Shown one piece after another: positions 53,843 to 64,000 of a stretch of 64,000 nucleotides of DNA; the first letter of the stretch is position 1, and each line of letters opens with the position of its first letter. The stretch is taken from assembly GCF_002549795.1 (NCBI RefSeq), contig NZ_CP021435.1, positions 3,472,001-3,536,000 on the forward strand, written 5' to 3'. The translations under genes and the position numbers were made by a program. The stretch is from Halomonas beimenensis. GTDB lineage: Bacteria > Pseudomonadota > Gammaproteobacteria > Pseudomonadales > Halomonadaceae. A model generated the notes under the pieces. That model saw nothing but the letters and a program-made list of their open reading frames with translations, had not been told where the DNA came from and ran no database searches.

Positions 53843-54733
53843 ATGGACCTGCGCCCCCTGAGACACTTCCTCGCCCTGGCCGACACCCTGCACTTCGGAC
53901 GCGCCAGTGAGGCCTGTCACGTCAGCCCCTCCACCCTCTCCCGCTCGATCCGTCAGTTGGAGGAGAGCCTGGGAGTGCGGCTGTTCGAACGCGACAACCG
54001 TCATGTGGCCCTGACGCCCCATGGCGAGACCTTCCTGCGCTACGCCCGGGAGACCCTGGAGCAGTGGGATCAGTTGCGCCTGTCGATGATGAGCGCCGCC
54101 CACTCCCTGACCGGCGAGATCAGCATCTACTGCTCGGTCACCGCCAGCTACAGCTTCCTGTACGAGCTGCTCAGCGAGTTCCGCACTCGCCACCCCGGCA
54201 TCGAGCTCAAGCTGCACACCGGCGACCCCGCCGAGGCGATGGCCCGCGTCCTGGCCGGCGAGGAAGACATGGCGATCACTCCCCGCCCCCGCCAGGTCCC
54301 CGAGGCACTGGCCTTCAAGTCGCTCACCCGCTCGCCGCTGGCCTTCATCGCCCCCCGGGACTCCCAGGACTGGATACCGGCCGCACCGGAGTCCCCCAGC
54401 GCCGAGCAGTGGCGCGAGGTGCCGATGATCCTCTCCGAGGCCGGGCTGTCGCGGACCTATGCCGATACCTGGTTCAAGGCGCTGGGCATCACGCCGCGCA
54501 TCTACGCCCAGGTGGCCGGCCACGAGGCCATCGTCAGCATGGTGGGGCTGGGGTTCGGCATCGGCGTGGTCCCGAAGATCGTGCTGGACAACAGCCCGCT
54601 GCTGGAACGCGTGCGGGTACTGCCGGTGAAGCCGGAGCTCCCCCACTACGATGTCGGGCTGTGCGTGCTCGAGCGGCGCCTGAAGAGCCCGCTGCTCCAC
54701 GCCCTCTGGGCCGAGGTCGAGGAGCGAAGCTGA
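53843..54733 (+). CDS. ilvY: LysR-family regulator IlvY
   Basis: 296 residues: an N-terminal winged helix (RHFLALADTLHFGRASEACH, SPSTLSRSIRQLEESLGVRLF) and a C-terminal inducer-binding domain. Its close resemblance to IlvY and the divergent position next to ilvC indicate activation of ilvC by acetolactate/acetohydroxybutyrate. ATG 53843 is the family start; an in-frame upstream extension runs through the operator and is rejected. Confidence 0.93.
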   Translation: MDLRPLRHFLALADTLHFGRASEACHVSPSTLSRSIRQLEESLGVRLFERDNRHVALTPHGETFLRYARETLEQWDQLRLSMMSAAHSLTGEISIYCSVTASYSFLYELLSEFRTRHPGIELKLHTGDPAEAMARVLAGEEDMAITPRPRQVPEALAFKSLTRSPLAFIAPRDSQDWIPAAPESPSAEQWREVPMILSEAGLSRTYADTWFKALGITPRIYAQVAGHEAIVSMVGLGFGIGVVPKIVLDNSPLLERVRVLPVKPELPHYDVGLCVLERRLKSPLLHALWAEVEERS

Positions 54734-54740
54734 GCGCAAG

Positions 54741-54764
54741 AAAACGCCGCCCCGTAGGGCGGCG
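54741..54764 (-). terminator. Terminator between ilvH and ilvY
   Basis: CGCCGCCC-TACG-GGGCGGCG followed by TTTTCTT on the minus strand ends the ilvIH transcript; it may also work for ilvY from the other side. Confidence 0.75.
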
Positions 54765-54846
54765 GATCTTCAACCATGATGGGCGCAGACGTTGATTTAC
54801 GTTCCGCGCGAAGATGGCTCGTTCGCCACCGGGGCGGCATAGTCAA

Positions 54847-55338
54847 TCAGAGGGACAGGACCTTCTCCCCGCGGGCGATCCCCGAGACCCCGGTCCTCGC
54901 CACCTCGAGGACCCCGACCGGCGTCATGGCCTCGAGGAAGGCGTCGAGCTTGCCGGCATCGCCGGTGATCTGAACCGTGTACAGGCTCGGCGTCACGTCG
55001 ACGATCTGCGCGCGGAAGATGTCCACGGTGCGCTTGACCTCGTCGCGGGCCGCCCCCAGGGCCTTGACCTTCACCATCATCAGTTCGCGCTCGATGTGGC
55101 TGCCCTCGGTCAGGTCGACCAGCTTGACCACGTCGATCAGCTTGTTGAGATGCTTGGTGATCTGCTCGATGACCCGATCGTCGCCGGTGGTGGTCACGGT
55201 GAGCCGCGACAGGCTTTCGTCCTCGGTGGGGGCCACGTTGAGGGTTTCGATGTTGAAGTTGCGCTGGGAAAACAGCCCCACCACGCGAGACAGGGCGCCC
55301 GGTTCGTTTTCCATCAGAATCGAGATGATATGGCGCAT
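54847..55338 (-). CDS. ilvH: Acetolactate synthase small (regulatory) subunit
   Basis: 163 residues: an N-terminal ACT domain (RHIISILMENEPGALSRVVGLF) that binds valine, and a C-terminal ALS-SS domain. Length equals E. coli IlvH. The start overlaps the ilvI stop (TGATG), so the subunits are translationally coupled. Confidence 0.96.
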   Translation of the reverse strand: MRHIISILMENEPGALSRVVGLFSQRNFNIETLNVAPTEDESLSRLTVTTTGDDRVIEQITKHLNKLIDVVKLVDLTEGSHIERELMMVKVKALGAARDEVKRTVDIFRAQIVDVTPSLYTVQITGDAGKLDAFLEAMTPVGVLEVARTGVSGIARGEKVLSL

Positions 55339-57062
55339 CAGGTCCGCTCCGTCTTGGAAAGCAGCATGTCACGCATGGAGCCCAGAGGCACCTGCATCGG
55401 ATAGACGTGCTCGTGGGGATCCACGGCGACGTCGAGGAACACCAGCTCGTCCTTGTCGGCGAAGGTCCTCTCCAGCGCCGGCTCGAGCTCCTCCATCGTC
55501 TGCACCTTCAGGGCGGTGAAGCCATAGGACTCGATGAGTTTCTGGAAATCGGGCAGCGACTCCATGTAGGAGTGCGCATGGCGGGACTTGTAGTTGAGGT
55601 CCTGCCACTGGCGCACCATGCCGAGCGAGGCATTGTTGAGGTTGACGATCTTGACCCCACCGCCGAACTGCTTACAGGTCGACAGCTCCTGCATCATCAT
55701 CTGAAAGCTGCCTTCGCCGGTCACGCAGACCACCTGCTCGTCGGGGAAGTTCTGCTTGATGCCCATGGCCGCGGGGAAGCCGAAGCCCATGGTGCCCAGC
55801 CCCCCGGAGGTGATGAAGCGGTTGGGCTTGTCGAACTTGTAGTACTGGGCCGCGAACATCTGGTGCTGGCCCACGTCGGTGGTCACGTAGGCCTCGCCGC
55901 GGGTCGCCCGACAGATGGCCTCGATGACCTCCTGGGGCTTGAGCGGCTCACCGGGCCTGGACGGCTCGTAGAGCTTGCCGTGGCGTTCCTCGCGCCAGCC
56001 CTCGATGGTCTCCCACCACTCCTCGAGCGCATCGGGGTTGGCGATCTCGCGGCCCTGCAGGAGGCTGATCATCTCGTTGATCACGTTGCCCGCCGGCCCG
56101 ACGATGGGCACGTCGGCCCGCACCGTCTTGGAGATCGAGCTCGGATCGATGTCCACGTGGACGATCTTGGCCGTGGGGCAGAACTTGGAGGTGTTGTTGG
56201 TCACCCGGTCGTCGAAGCGTGCCCCGATGGCGACGATCAGGTCGGCATGGTGCATGGCCATGTTGGACTCGTAGGAGCCGTGCATGCCCAGCCAGCCGAG
56301 GCATTGCCGATCGCTCTGCGGGAAGGCGCCGATGCCCATCAGGGTGGTGGTGATGGGGAAGCCCAGGCGCTTGACCAGGTCGGTCAGCCCCTCGCTGGCC
56401 TCGCCGGTGACCACGCCGCCGCCGGTGTAGAAGACCGGACGCCGGGCCTTGAGCATCAGCTCCACGGCCTTCTTGATCTGGCCGGTATGGCCGCGTCCCA
56501 CCGGGTTGTAGGAGCGCATCTTGACCTTCTTCGGGTAGACGTACTCGTAGCGCTCGGTGGGGGTGGTCATGTCCTTGGGGATGTCCACCACCACCGGGCC
56601 GGGCCGGCCGGTGGAGGCCAGGTAGTAGGCCTTCTTGAGGACTTCCGGGATCTCGGTCGGGTGCTTGATCGAGAAGCTGTGCTTCACGATGGGCCGGGTC
56701 ACGCCGATGATGTCGGTTTCCTGGAAGGCATCGTCGCCGATCAGATGGCTCATCACCTGGCCGCACAGCACCACCATGGGGATCGAGTCCATGTAGGCGG
56801 TGGCGATGCCGGTGACCGCGTTGGTGGCGCCGGGACCGGAGGTGACCAGTACCGTACCGGGCTTGCCGGAGGCCCGGGCATAGCCGTCGGCGGCATGGGT
56901 GGCCGCCTGTTCATGGCGCACCAGGATGTGCTTGACCTTGTCCTGGCGGAAGAGGGCGTCATAGATGTGCAGCGCCGCGCCGCCGGGATAGCCGTAAATG
57001 TATTCGACGCCCTCGTCCTGAAGGAAGCGGGCGATCATGTCCGCGCCGGAAAGCAGTTCCAC
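55338..57062 (-). CDS. ilvI: Acetolactate synthase large (catalytic) subunit
   Basis: ThDP-dependent condensation of pyruvate with pyruvate or 2-oxobutyrate, first common step to branched-chain amino acids. 574 residues from GTG 57062 (GGGGAG 8 nt upstream), exactly the IlvI length; the upstream open frame is rejected. The catalytic Glu lies in ILVRHEQAATHAADGYARASG, and the ThDP motif is GEGSFQMMMQELSTCKQ to NNASLGMVRQW. Confidence 0.96.
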   Translation of the reverse strand: MELLSGADMIARFLQDEGVEYIYGYPGGAALHIYDALFRQDKVKHILVRHEQAATHAADGYARASGKPGTVLVTSGPGATNAVTGIATAYMDSIPMVVLCGQVMSHLIGDDAFQETDIIGVTRPIVKHSFSIKHPTEIPEVLKKAYYLASTGRPGPVVVDIPKDMTTPTERYEYVYPKKVKMRSYNPVGRGHTGQIKKAVELMLKARRPVFYTGGGVVTGEASEGLTDLVKRLGFPITTTLMGIGAFPQSDRQCLGWLGMHGSYESNMAMHHADLIVAIGARFDDRVTNNTSKFCPTAKIVHVDIDPSSISKTVRADVPIVGPAGNVINEMISLLQGREIANPDALEEWWETIEGWREERHGKLYEPSRPGEPLKPQEVIEAICRATRGEAYVTTDVGQHQMFAAQYYKFDKPNRFITSGGLGTMGFGFPAAMGIKQNFPDEQVVCVTGEGSFQMMMQELSTCKQFGGGVKIVNLNNASLGMVRQWQDLNYKSRHAHSYMESLPDFQKLIESYGFTALKVQTMEELEPALERTFADKDELVFLDVAVDPHEHVYPMQVPLGSMRDMLLSKTERT

Positions 57063-57359
57063 AGATGTTTCTCCCCTGGAGGTCTCGAGTGCGATCCGCG
57101 CCCTCCTCGGGCACGGGGTCGAGTGCGGCGATATGCCGCTGCCGGTCTCGCCGGCACCTGATGCCAAACCCTGGCGTTGTTAGACCCGGATAGGGCCTGC
57201 ACTCTCATCACGGCGGATCACCGCGTCGGGGCGTTGGCCAGGTCGGGCGGTTGGCCCGGACCCGGAAGTCCTACGGCGGGTAGAGGCCCCATGGCCTACC
57301 CTTCGCGCGGGGATGGGGGATTGCCCGCTGGAGTCCGCGCCCGTTATCAGGAATCGTCA

Positions 57360-57388
57360 AGATTCCAATAGCCCCCGAAGAGTGTCAA
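57360..57388 (-). promoter_or_regulatory. Candidate promoter of ilvIH
   Basis: TTGACA (57383-57388) with GAATCT at 17-nt spacing (57360-57365) or TGGAAT at 15 nt. It leaves a leader of nearly 300 nt before ilvI. Confidence 0.5.
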
Positions 57389-57505
57389 CCGCTACCCGCC
57401 TCCCGACGCCCCAATCGGGCGATTCCGCGGGACTGGCCAGGCCTGATGCGACGAAAGTCTAGCCCCTCTCGGCTCGCGAGTTCATGACGGCCCTGCTTCA
57501 ATGAC

Positions 57506-57527
57506 GCAGGTGACACGATTCACCTGC
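57506..57527. promoter_or_regulatory. Operator-like palindrome 1 upstream of the MFS gene
   Basis: GCAGGTGA-CACGAT-TCACCTGC, 8-bp perfect arms. The core GTGACACGATTCAC differs from palindrome 2 by two bases. A possible -35 (GTGACA) overlaps it, suggesting repression. Confidence 0.6.
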
Positions 57528-57586
57528 TCGCCATACATGGCCCCCTGACCCGGATACCGCGATGAGCCAGGGCTCTCGCCGAGCGA

Positions 57587-57600
57587 GTGAATCGATTCAC
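57587..57600. promoter_or_regulatory. Operator-like palindrome 2 upstream of the MFS gene
   Basis: GTGAATCGATTCAC is a perfect 14-bp palindrome with a central CG, the style of LacI-family sugar-repressor sites. Its centre is 77 bp from palindrome 1. Confidence 0.65.
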
Positions 57601-57648
57601 CTGACAACCCAACAACACCAACTCACACCTCACCGGAGGAGAGACGCC

Positions 57649-59028
57649 ATGTCTCGCATCGTGCAATGGTCCATCACCGTGGCCTTGGCCGGCTTCCTGT
57701 TCGGCTTCGACACCGCGGTCATCTCGGGCGCCGACAAGCCCATCCAGACGCTCTGGGGGCTAAGCGACCTCCAGCATGGCCTCCTGATCATGTCCATGGC
57801 CCTGTGGGGCACCGTGCTCGGCGCCATCACCGGCAACTGGCCAACCGACCGGCTCGGCCGGCGCGCCACCCTGCTGCTGATCGGCGTTCTCTACCTGGTC
57901 TCCGCCGTCGGCTCGGCCGTGGTCTCCGATCCAGTGCTGTTCGCCTTCTTCCGGCTGATCGGCGGCATCGGGGTCGGGATCTCCTCGGTCGCCGCACCGA
58001 CCTACATCTCCGAGATCGCGCCCGCTCGCCAACGCGGCTTCCTGGTGGCCATGTACCAGTTCAACATCGTGTTCGGCATCCTGATGGCCTTCGTCTCCAA
58101 CTACGTCATCAGCAGCGTCGTCACCGGCGACGATGCCTGGCGCTGGATGCTCGGCGTCGAGGCCGTGCCTGCCCTGCTCTATACCCTGATGATCACCCGG
58201 GTGCCGCGCAGCCCGCGCTGGCTGATCCTCAAGCGCGGAGATGTCGAGGAAGCCTCCCGTGTACTGCGGATGATCGAACCGGACGCCGACACGGAAGCCG
58301 AGATCGCCCGCATTCGCGCCGCGGAGAACGAGGAACAGAGCGCCCATGCCCGATTCTTCTCGATGCGCTACCGCCTGCCGATCCTGCTCGCCTTCCTGAT
58401 CGCCTTCTTCAACCAGCTCTCGGGCATCAACTTCATCATCTACTATGCGCCGCGAGTACTGGAGGCCGCCGAACTCGGTAGCCAGGCCGCGCTGCTGTCC
58501 TCCGCCGGCATCGGGCTGGTCAACCTGGTGTTCACCATGCTCGGCATGTCGCTGATCGACAGGTTCGGCCGCCGCACCCTGCTGTTCATCGGCTCCGCCG
58601 GTTACCTGGTGTCGCTGGTGCTGATCTCGCGTGCCTTCTTCGCCGACGCCCTGGGCGGTATCGAGGTGCCGCTGCTGCTGGGGCTGTTCATCGCCGCCCA
58701 TGCGATCAGCCAGGGGGCTGTGATCTGGGTGTTCATCGCCGAGGTATTCCCCAACCATGTCCGCGCCCGCGGCCAATCCTTCGGCGCCTCCATCCACTGG
58801 ATCTTCGCCGCCCTGATCACCCTGCTGATGCCCTGGGTGCTGAGCACCTTCAGCGGCGGCCCGGTGTTCGCCTTCTTCGCGGTGATGATGCTGCTTCAGC
58901 TGGTCTTCGTGATGGTCCTGATGCCCGAAACCCGAAACGTCTCCCTGGAGGACCTGCAGAAGCACCTGGTGGGGGAAAGCGTCGGCATGCGCCGCGTGCA
59001 CCTGTCGAAGGCCAGGGCAAAGGCCTGA
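57649..59028 (+). CDS. Sugar-porter MFS transporter
   Basis: 459 residues, about 12 membrane helices. Sugar-porter signatures are GFLFGFDTAVISGA at the start, DRLGRRATLL between helices 2 and 3, DRFGRRTLL between 8 and 9, and PETRNVSLEDLQ at the end. Likely a proton/sugar symporter of the inner membrane; the sugar is unknown. GGAGGAGAG precedes ATG 57649. No sugar kinase or repressor gene is adjacent, so the regulator of the two palindromes must be encoded elsewhere. Confidence 0.9.
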   Translation: MSRIVQWSITVALAGFLFGFDTAVISGADKPIQTLWGLSDLQHGLLIMSMALWGTVLGAITGNWPTDRLGRRATLLLIGVLYLVSAVGSAVVSDPVLFAFFRLIGGIGVGISSVAAPTYISEIAPARQRGFLVAMYQFNIVFGILMAFVSNYVISSVVTGDDAWRWMLGVEAVPALLYTLMITRVPRSPRWLILKRGDVEEASRVLRMIEPDADTEAEIARIRAAENEEQSAHARFFSMRYRLPILLAFLIAFFNQLSGINFIIYYAPRVLEAAELGSQAALLSSAGIGLVNLVFTMLGMSLIDRFGRRTLLFIGSAGYLVSLVLISRAFFADALGGIEVPLLLGLFIAAHAISQGAVIWVFIAEVFPNHVRARGQSFGASIHWIFAALITLLMPWVLSTFSGGPVFAFFAVMMLLQLVFVMVLMPETRNVSLEDLQKHLVGESVGMRRVHLSKARAKA

Positions 59029-59045
59029 TTACCCCGAAACGAAAA

Positions 59046-59071
59046 GCCCGCCAGGGGTCCCCCCGGCGGGC
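59046..59071 (-). terminator. Terminator of clpB
   Basis: GCCCGCC...GGCGGGC stem with a TTTTCGTTT run on the minus strand. A second perfect 13-bp hairpin (59098-59135) directly abuts the clpB stop codon but lacks a T-run. Confidence 0.75.
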
Positions 59072-59097
59072 AAGGGAGCGACGAAGCGCCCCGTCAT

Positions 59098-59135
59098 GAC
59101 GACCGCCCGCGCCCTTGCCGGTGCGGGCGGTCGTC
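59098..59135 (-). other. Perfect 13-bp hairpin abutting the clpB stop codon
   Basis: GACGACCGCCCGC and GCGGGCGGTCGTC pair around 12 nt; no T-run. It could stabilise the clpB mRNA 3' end ahead of the true terminator. Confidence 0.55.
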
Positions 59136-61724
<2,589 letters not shown>

Positions 61725-61797
61725 TCGCTTTCCTCCGTCGGGGGGACGGCGCGTTCGGACGCGCCGCCTGTCCCGGTTTCATTCGTCTTGACATCCT

Positions 61798-61826
61798 CAA
61801 TGGAGTCAGGATGGCCGGCTTTCAAG
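61798..61826 (-). promoter_or_regulatory. Sigma-32 (RpoH) type promoter of clpB
   Basis: Perfect CTTGAAA (-35, 61820-61826), 14-nt spacer, CTCCATTG (-10, 61798-61805; consensus CCCCATnT), about 75 nt upstream of clpB. Confidence 0.8.
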
Positions 61827-61880
61827 GTATGGGCCATCGGAAGGCATCGGAAAGCGAGGGGGATTGATGTGGATCAAGGG

Positions 61881-61973
61881 CCAAGCGGCCAAGCGGCCAA
61901 GCGGCCAAGCGGCCAAGCGGCCAAGCGGCGCGGCCAAGCGGCCAAGCGGCCAAGCGGCCAAGCGGCCAAGCGG
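61881..61973. repeat. 8-bp tandem repeat (CCAAGCGG), 11 units
   Basis: Six perfect units (61881-61928), a 5-bp interruption CGCGG, then five more (61934-61973). It lies upstream of the clpB promoter and just before IS3. Confidence 0.95.
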
Positions 61974-62034
61974 AGGCTCAAGTAGAAAGTCAAAAGTAGC
62001 AAGTGAGGTGGCCCTGAAAAAGTAGACACCTTGA

Positions 62035-62892
62035 TCAGGCAGCGGCTTCAAACGCCTTGGGCGATACCCCGCCCAAGGCGCCATGCAGCCGCACCTTATC
62101 GTAATACTCTTCGATGTAGTACTCCGCCTCAGCCTGCAGTTCAGCACGACTCTGCCGTGCCAGGCGACGGAGCCACTCTTCCTTCAGCTGGGCAAAGAAA
62201 CTCTCGGCACAGGCGTTATCCCAGCAATTGCCACGACGGGACATGCTCAACGTGATGCCTCGCTCCGTCAGCCACCGCATCACGTTCTCGCTGCGGTACT
62301 GCGCCCCCTGATCTGAATGGAACAGCATGCCTCCGCTTGAGGGCTGCCGCGCCGCCCAGGCCATCCTCAGCGCCCGCTCCACCAGGTGGCTGTCGTTGAG
62401 AGGCCCACCGGCCCAGCCGACGATCCGCCGGGAATACAGGTCCATGACGATGGCCAGGTACCACCAGCCTTCGTGACAGCGTACCTGTGTGATGTCCGAG
62501 ACCCAGACGCGATTGGGCGCCGTCACATCGAATTCTCGGTTCAGCAGGTTGGGTAAGGCCGGCAGGCCAGGCTTGGGGCGCCGATAACCGGGGCGCAAGG
62601 CCCGTGTCGAGCGATAGCCCGCGCGCTGCAGGAGCCGCTGCACACGATTCTGGCTACAGGCAAAGCCCACGTTCACGGCCGCCTGCCAGAGTTTGCGATA
62701 ACCTGGTACGCCTGCCTGCCGGTCAGCTTCGGCCAGCAGGAAGCGCAACAGGCGCTCGTTCTCCGTCACCTGGGGGGACGGTCGGCGACTTAGCCAGCGA
62801 TAGAAGCCCGCCTTGGACACGCCGAGTACTCCGCACATCAAAACAACCGTCCAGCGTCGGGAGCGGTAGCGCTTGATGAAGGCGAACTTCAC
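62035..62892 (-). CDS. IS3-family transposase OrfB (DDE integrase)
   Basis: 285 residues with the retroviral-integrase-type core: Asp133 (VWVSDITQV), Asp194 (FHSDQGAQY) and Glu230 (NCWDNACAESFF), plus an N-terminal HTH-21 region. It begins at a GTG overlapping the OrfA stop and is likely also made as an OrfAB fusion by -1 frameshifting. Confidence 0.93.
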   Translation of the reverse strand: MKFAFIKRYRSRRWTVVLMCGVLGVSKAGFYRWLSRRPSPQVTENERLLRFLLAEADRQAGVPGYRKLWQAAVNVGFACSQNRVQRLLQRAGYRSTRALRPGYRRPKPGLPALPNLLNREFDVTAPNRVWVSDITQVRCHEGWWYLAIVMDLYSRRIVGWAGGPLNDSHLVERALRMAWAARQPSSGGMLFHSDQGAQYRSENVMRWLTERGITLSMSRRGNCWDNACAESFFAQLKEEWLRRLARQSRAELQAEAEYYIEEYYDKVRLHGALGGVSPKAFEAAA

Positions 62893-63206
62893 TTCGGGTC
62901 TTTGGCGAAGTACTCGTTGGCCTTTTTTAGGATTTCGACTTCCAGCTCGGCCCGCTCGAGACGCTTCTTGAGTCGCCGGTTCTCACGCTCCAGCTCATGC
63001 TGGCTCTTGTGGGGACCCGCGTTGGGCACCCCCTTGGGCTGGCGGTCATCCGTGGTCACGAGTTCTCGCCTCCATCGACCTAGCAGTTTCGGGTGTATCC
63101 CGAACCGCTCCGCTACGCGGGCCTGGGGTTCGGGGGACTCCAGCGAATGCTGGACCACATGGCGTTTGAACTCCAGGGAGAACTGGCGACGGGTTTTCAA
63201 GCGCAT
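62889..63206 (-). CDS. IS3-family transposase OrfA
   Basis: 105 residues: a helix-turn-helix (FSLEFKRHVVQHSLESPEP ... AERFGIHPKLLGRWRRE) and a leucine-zipper-like C-terminus. An AAAAAAG slippery heptamer (62922-62928, minus strand) lies near its end, and the -1 frame is open into OrfB. Confidence 0.9.
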   Translation of the reverse strand: MRLKTRRQFSLEFKRHVVQHSLESPEPQARVAERFGIHPKLLGRWRRELVTTDDRQPKGVPNAGPHKSQHELERENRRLKKRLERAELEVEILKKANEYFAKDPK

Positions 63207-63320
63207 AGCACCTTACCTCCGGGTTGCAGGTAAGGTGTCTACAAATTCAGGGGCACTCCACAAGTAACCCCTTGTCACTTTCTACTTGTCACTTGCCACT
63301 CCGTCCTTGGCGGCTCGGCG

Positions 63321-64000
63321 CTAGCGTAGCCAGATCATGCTGGCCATGCGGCCGGTGACGCCGTCGTCGCGACGGTAGGAGTAGAAGCGCGGCTCGCAGG
63401 CGGTGCAGAAGTGCCCGCCGCCGATATGGTCCAGCCCCAGGCGTTCCAGGCGCAGCCGCGCCAGCTTGTAGAGGTCGGCCATGTAGTGCCCCAGGCGGTA
63501 GGGACTGGGATCGAAGGCCTCGATGGCTTCGGGCTGGACCGCGACGAAGGCCTGGCGAACCTCGGCCCCCACCTCGAACTGTGCGTTGGAAATCGCCGGG
63601 CCCAGCCAGGCCATCAGGCTCTCCGGCGGCACGCCCATGGCCGCCACCGTGGCTTCCAGCACACCGCCGGCCAGACCGCGCCAGCCGGCGTGGGCCAGGC
63701 CGACCCGCTGCCCGGCCCGGTCACAGAAGAACACGGGCAGGCAATCCGCGGTGAGCACCACGCAGGCATGCCCGCGATCGTAGGCCACCGAAGCATCGGC
63801 CTGGGGCAGGTCTGCCGAATAGCCCTGCTGCACCCGGGCGCCGTGCACCTGATCGAGCCACAGCAGGGGTCGGTCGTCCCCGATTTCCTTGTGGAGCTGT
63901 CGCCGGCACAAGGCCACATGGGCCGGGTTATCGCCCACGTGCAGCCCAGGGTTGAAGGCGGCGAAGGCCCCCTGGCTGGGACCGGTCTCCCGGGTGGTGA
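63321..64000 (-). CDS. pgeF: Polyphenol oxidase / purine nucleoside phosphorylase-like PgeF (YfiH), 5' part off window
   Basis: About 226 codons of a DUF152/laccase-domain protein; the N-terminus lies beyond base 64000. Signatures are FNPGLHVGDNPA, WLDQVHG, DASVAYDRG, VLTADCLPVFFCD, GLAHAGWRGLAGGV and the C-terminal FCTACEPRFYSYRRDD. Members cleave peptidoglycan-derived or purine substrates and carry a zinc/copper site from the Cys and His residues in these motifs. The gene normally sits next to clpB, as here apart from the IS3 insertion. Confidence 0.93.
   Translation of the reverse strand, partial: TTRETGPSQGAFAAFNPGLHVGDNPAHVALCRRQLHKEIGDDRPLLWLDQVHGARVQQGYSADLPQADASVAYDRGHACVVLTADCLPVFFCDRAGQRVGLAHAGWRGLAGGVLEATVAAMGVPPESLMAWLGPAISNAQFEVGAEVRQAFVAVQPEAIEAFDPSPYRLGHYMADLYKLARLRLERLGLDHIGGGHFCTACEPRFYSYRRDDGVTGRMASMIWLR

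Larger units (their letters stand above)
57063..57648. other. Divergent regulatory region between ilvI and the MFS gene
   Basis: About 586 bp without a credible gene. It holds an ilvI promoter candidate, a near-palindrome GGGTAGGCC-ATGG-GGCCTCTACCC (about 57278-57301) in the presumed ilvI leader, and two palindromic operators before the MFS gene. Possible short leader ORFs on the ilvI side are not rich in Leu, Val or Ile, so classical attenuation is not supported. Confidence 0.6.
62009..63255 (-). mobile_element. IS3-family insertion sequence
   Basis: About 1247 bp with imperfect terminal inverted repeats: TGGCCCTGAAAAAGTAGACACCTT (left, written in two halves TGGCCCTGAAAA / AGTAGACACCTT) and TGCCCCTGAATTTGTAGACACCTT-like on the right. 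Ends are TG...CA. Two overlapping frames encode the transposase. No target duplication is evident (AGG before, CTC after). It separates pgeF from clpB, normally neighbours. Confidence 0.88.

Noticed and set aside
57063..57300. Branched-chain leader peptide and attenuator before ilvI
   Set aside because: Short frames on this strand contain few Leu/Val/Ile codons in series, and no classical terminator/antiterminator pair is clear.
61881..61973. CRISPR or protein repeat
   Set aside because: Simple 8-bp microsatellite without spacers; the frame shifts with each unit.
62006..63258. Target-site duplication around IS3
   Set aside because: The flanking triplets (AGG and CTC) do not match, so I claim none; recombination or different end positions are possible.

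Overview
The window is high-GC, densely coded gammaproteobacterial DNA, most like a Halomonadaceae (Halomonas/Chromohalobacter-type) chromosome. This rests on gene order (xerD-dsbC-hom-thrC-recJ beside rplS-trmD-rimM-rpsP-ffh, as in pseudomonads and their relatives), a polyhydroxybutyrate-type acetoacetyl-CoA reductase, an E. coli-like ilvC/ilvY pair and typical gammaproteobacterial rRNA operons. The genus is an inference; the two complete 16S genes here would settle it.

Layout. 1-7.7 kb (minus strand): recJ-like (cut by the window edge), thrC, hom, dsbC, xerD, then the ribosomal/tRNA-modification operon rpsP-rimM-trmD-rplS, and ffh up to 9.1 kb. 9.3-16.6 kb: a CcsA-like membrane protein, a CNNM/CorC-type protein, a plsC-like acyltransferase with a TetR regulator, a degenerate SRAP protein and a periplasmic pitrilysin-like protease. 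16.6-24 kb: sbcB, minCDE, a divergent DUF349 protein and phaB. 24.1-24.6 kb: an initiator tRNA followed by a tandem array of terminators and partial tRNA 3' ends. 24.6-37.4 kb: housekeeping and accessory metabolism (cnoX, patB, HNH protein, thioesterase, ybaK, DUF501, LOG protein, quinone oxidoreductase, exonuclease, Sel1 protein, tas, yaaA, isochorismatase-like, Tim44-like, a small lipoprotein).

37.7-40.1 kb is an intact IS66-family element with an exact 8-bp target duplication. 40.2-51.5 kb holds two complete rRNA operons in direct tandem on the minus strand (16S-tRNA-Ile-tRNA-Ala-23S-5S, twice), with boxA sites, four promoters and one operon-specific tRNA-Ile pseudogene. 51.6-57.4 kb: pssA and the branched-chain amino-acid genes ilvC, ilvY, ilvH and ilvI. 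57.5-64 kb: a sugar-porter MFS gene with two palindromic operators, clpB with a sigma-32-type promoter, an 8-bp microsatellite, an IS3-family element and the start of pgeF (cut by the window edge).

I found no CRISPR array, prophage, secretion system or obvious defence island. The most unusual items are the SRAP-family protein in which all four catalytic positions are replaced, the 203-bp duplicated terminator/tRNA-tail array behind the initiator tRNA, the tandem rRNA operons that differ by 116 bp, and several intergenic repeat or palindromic elements.
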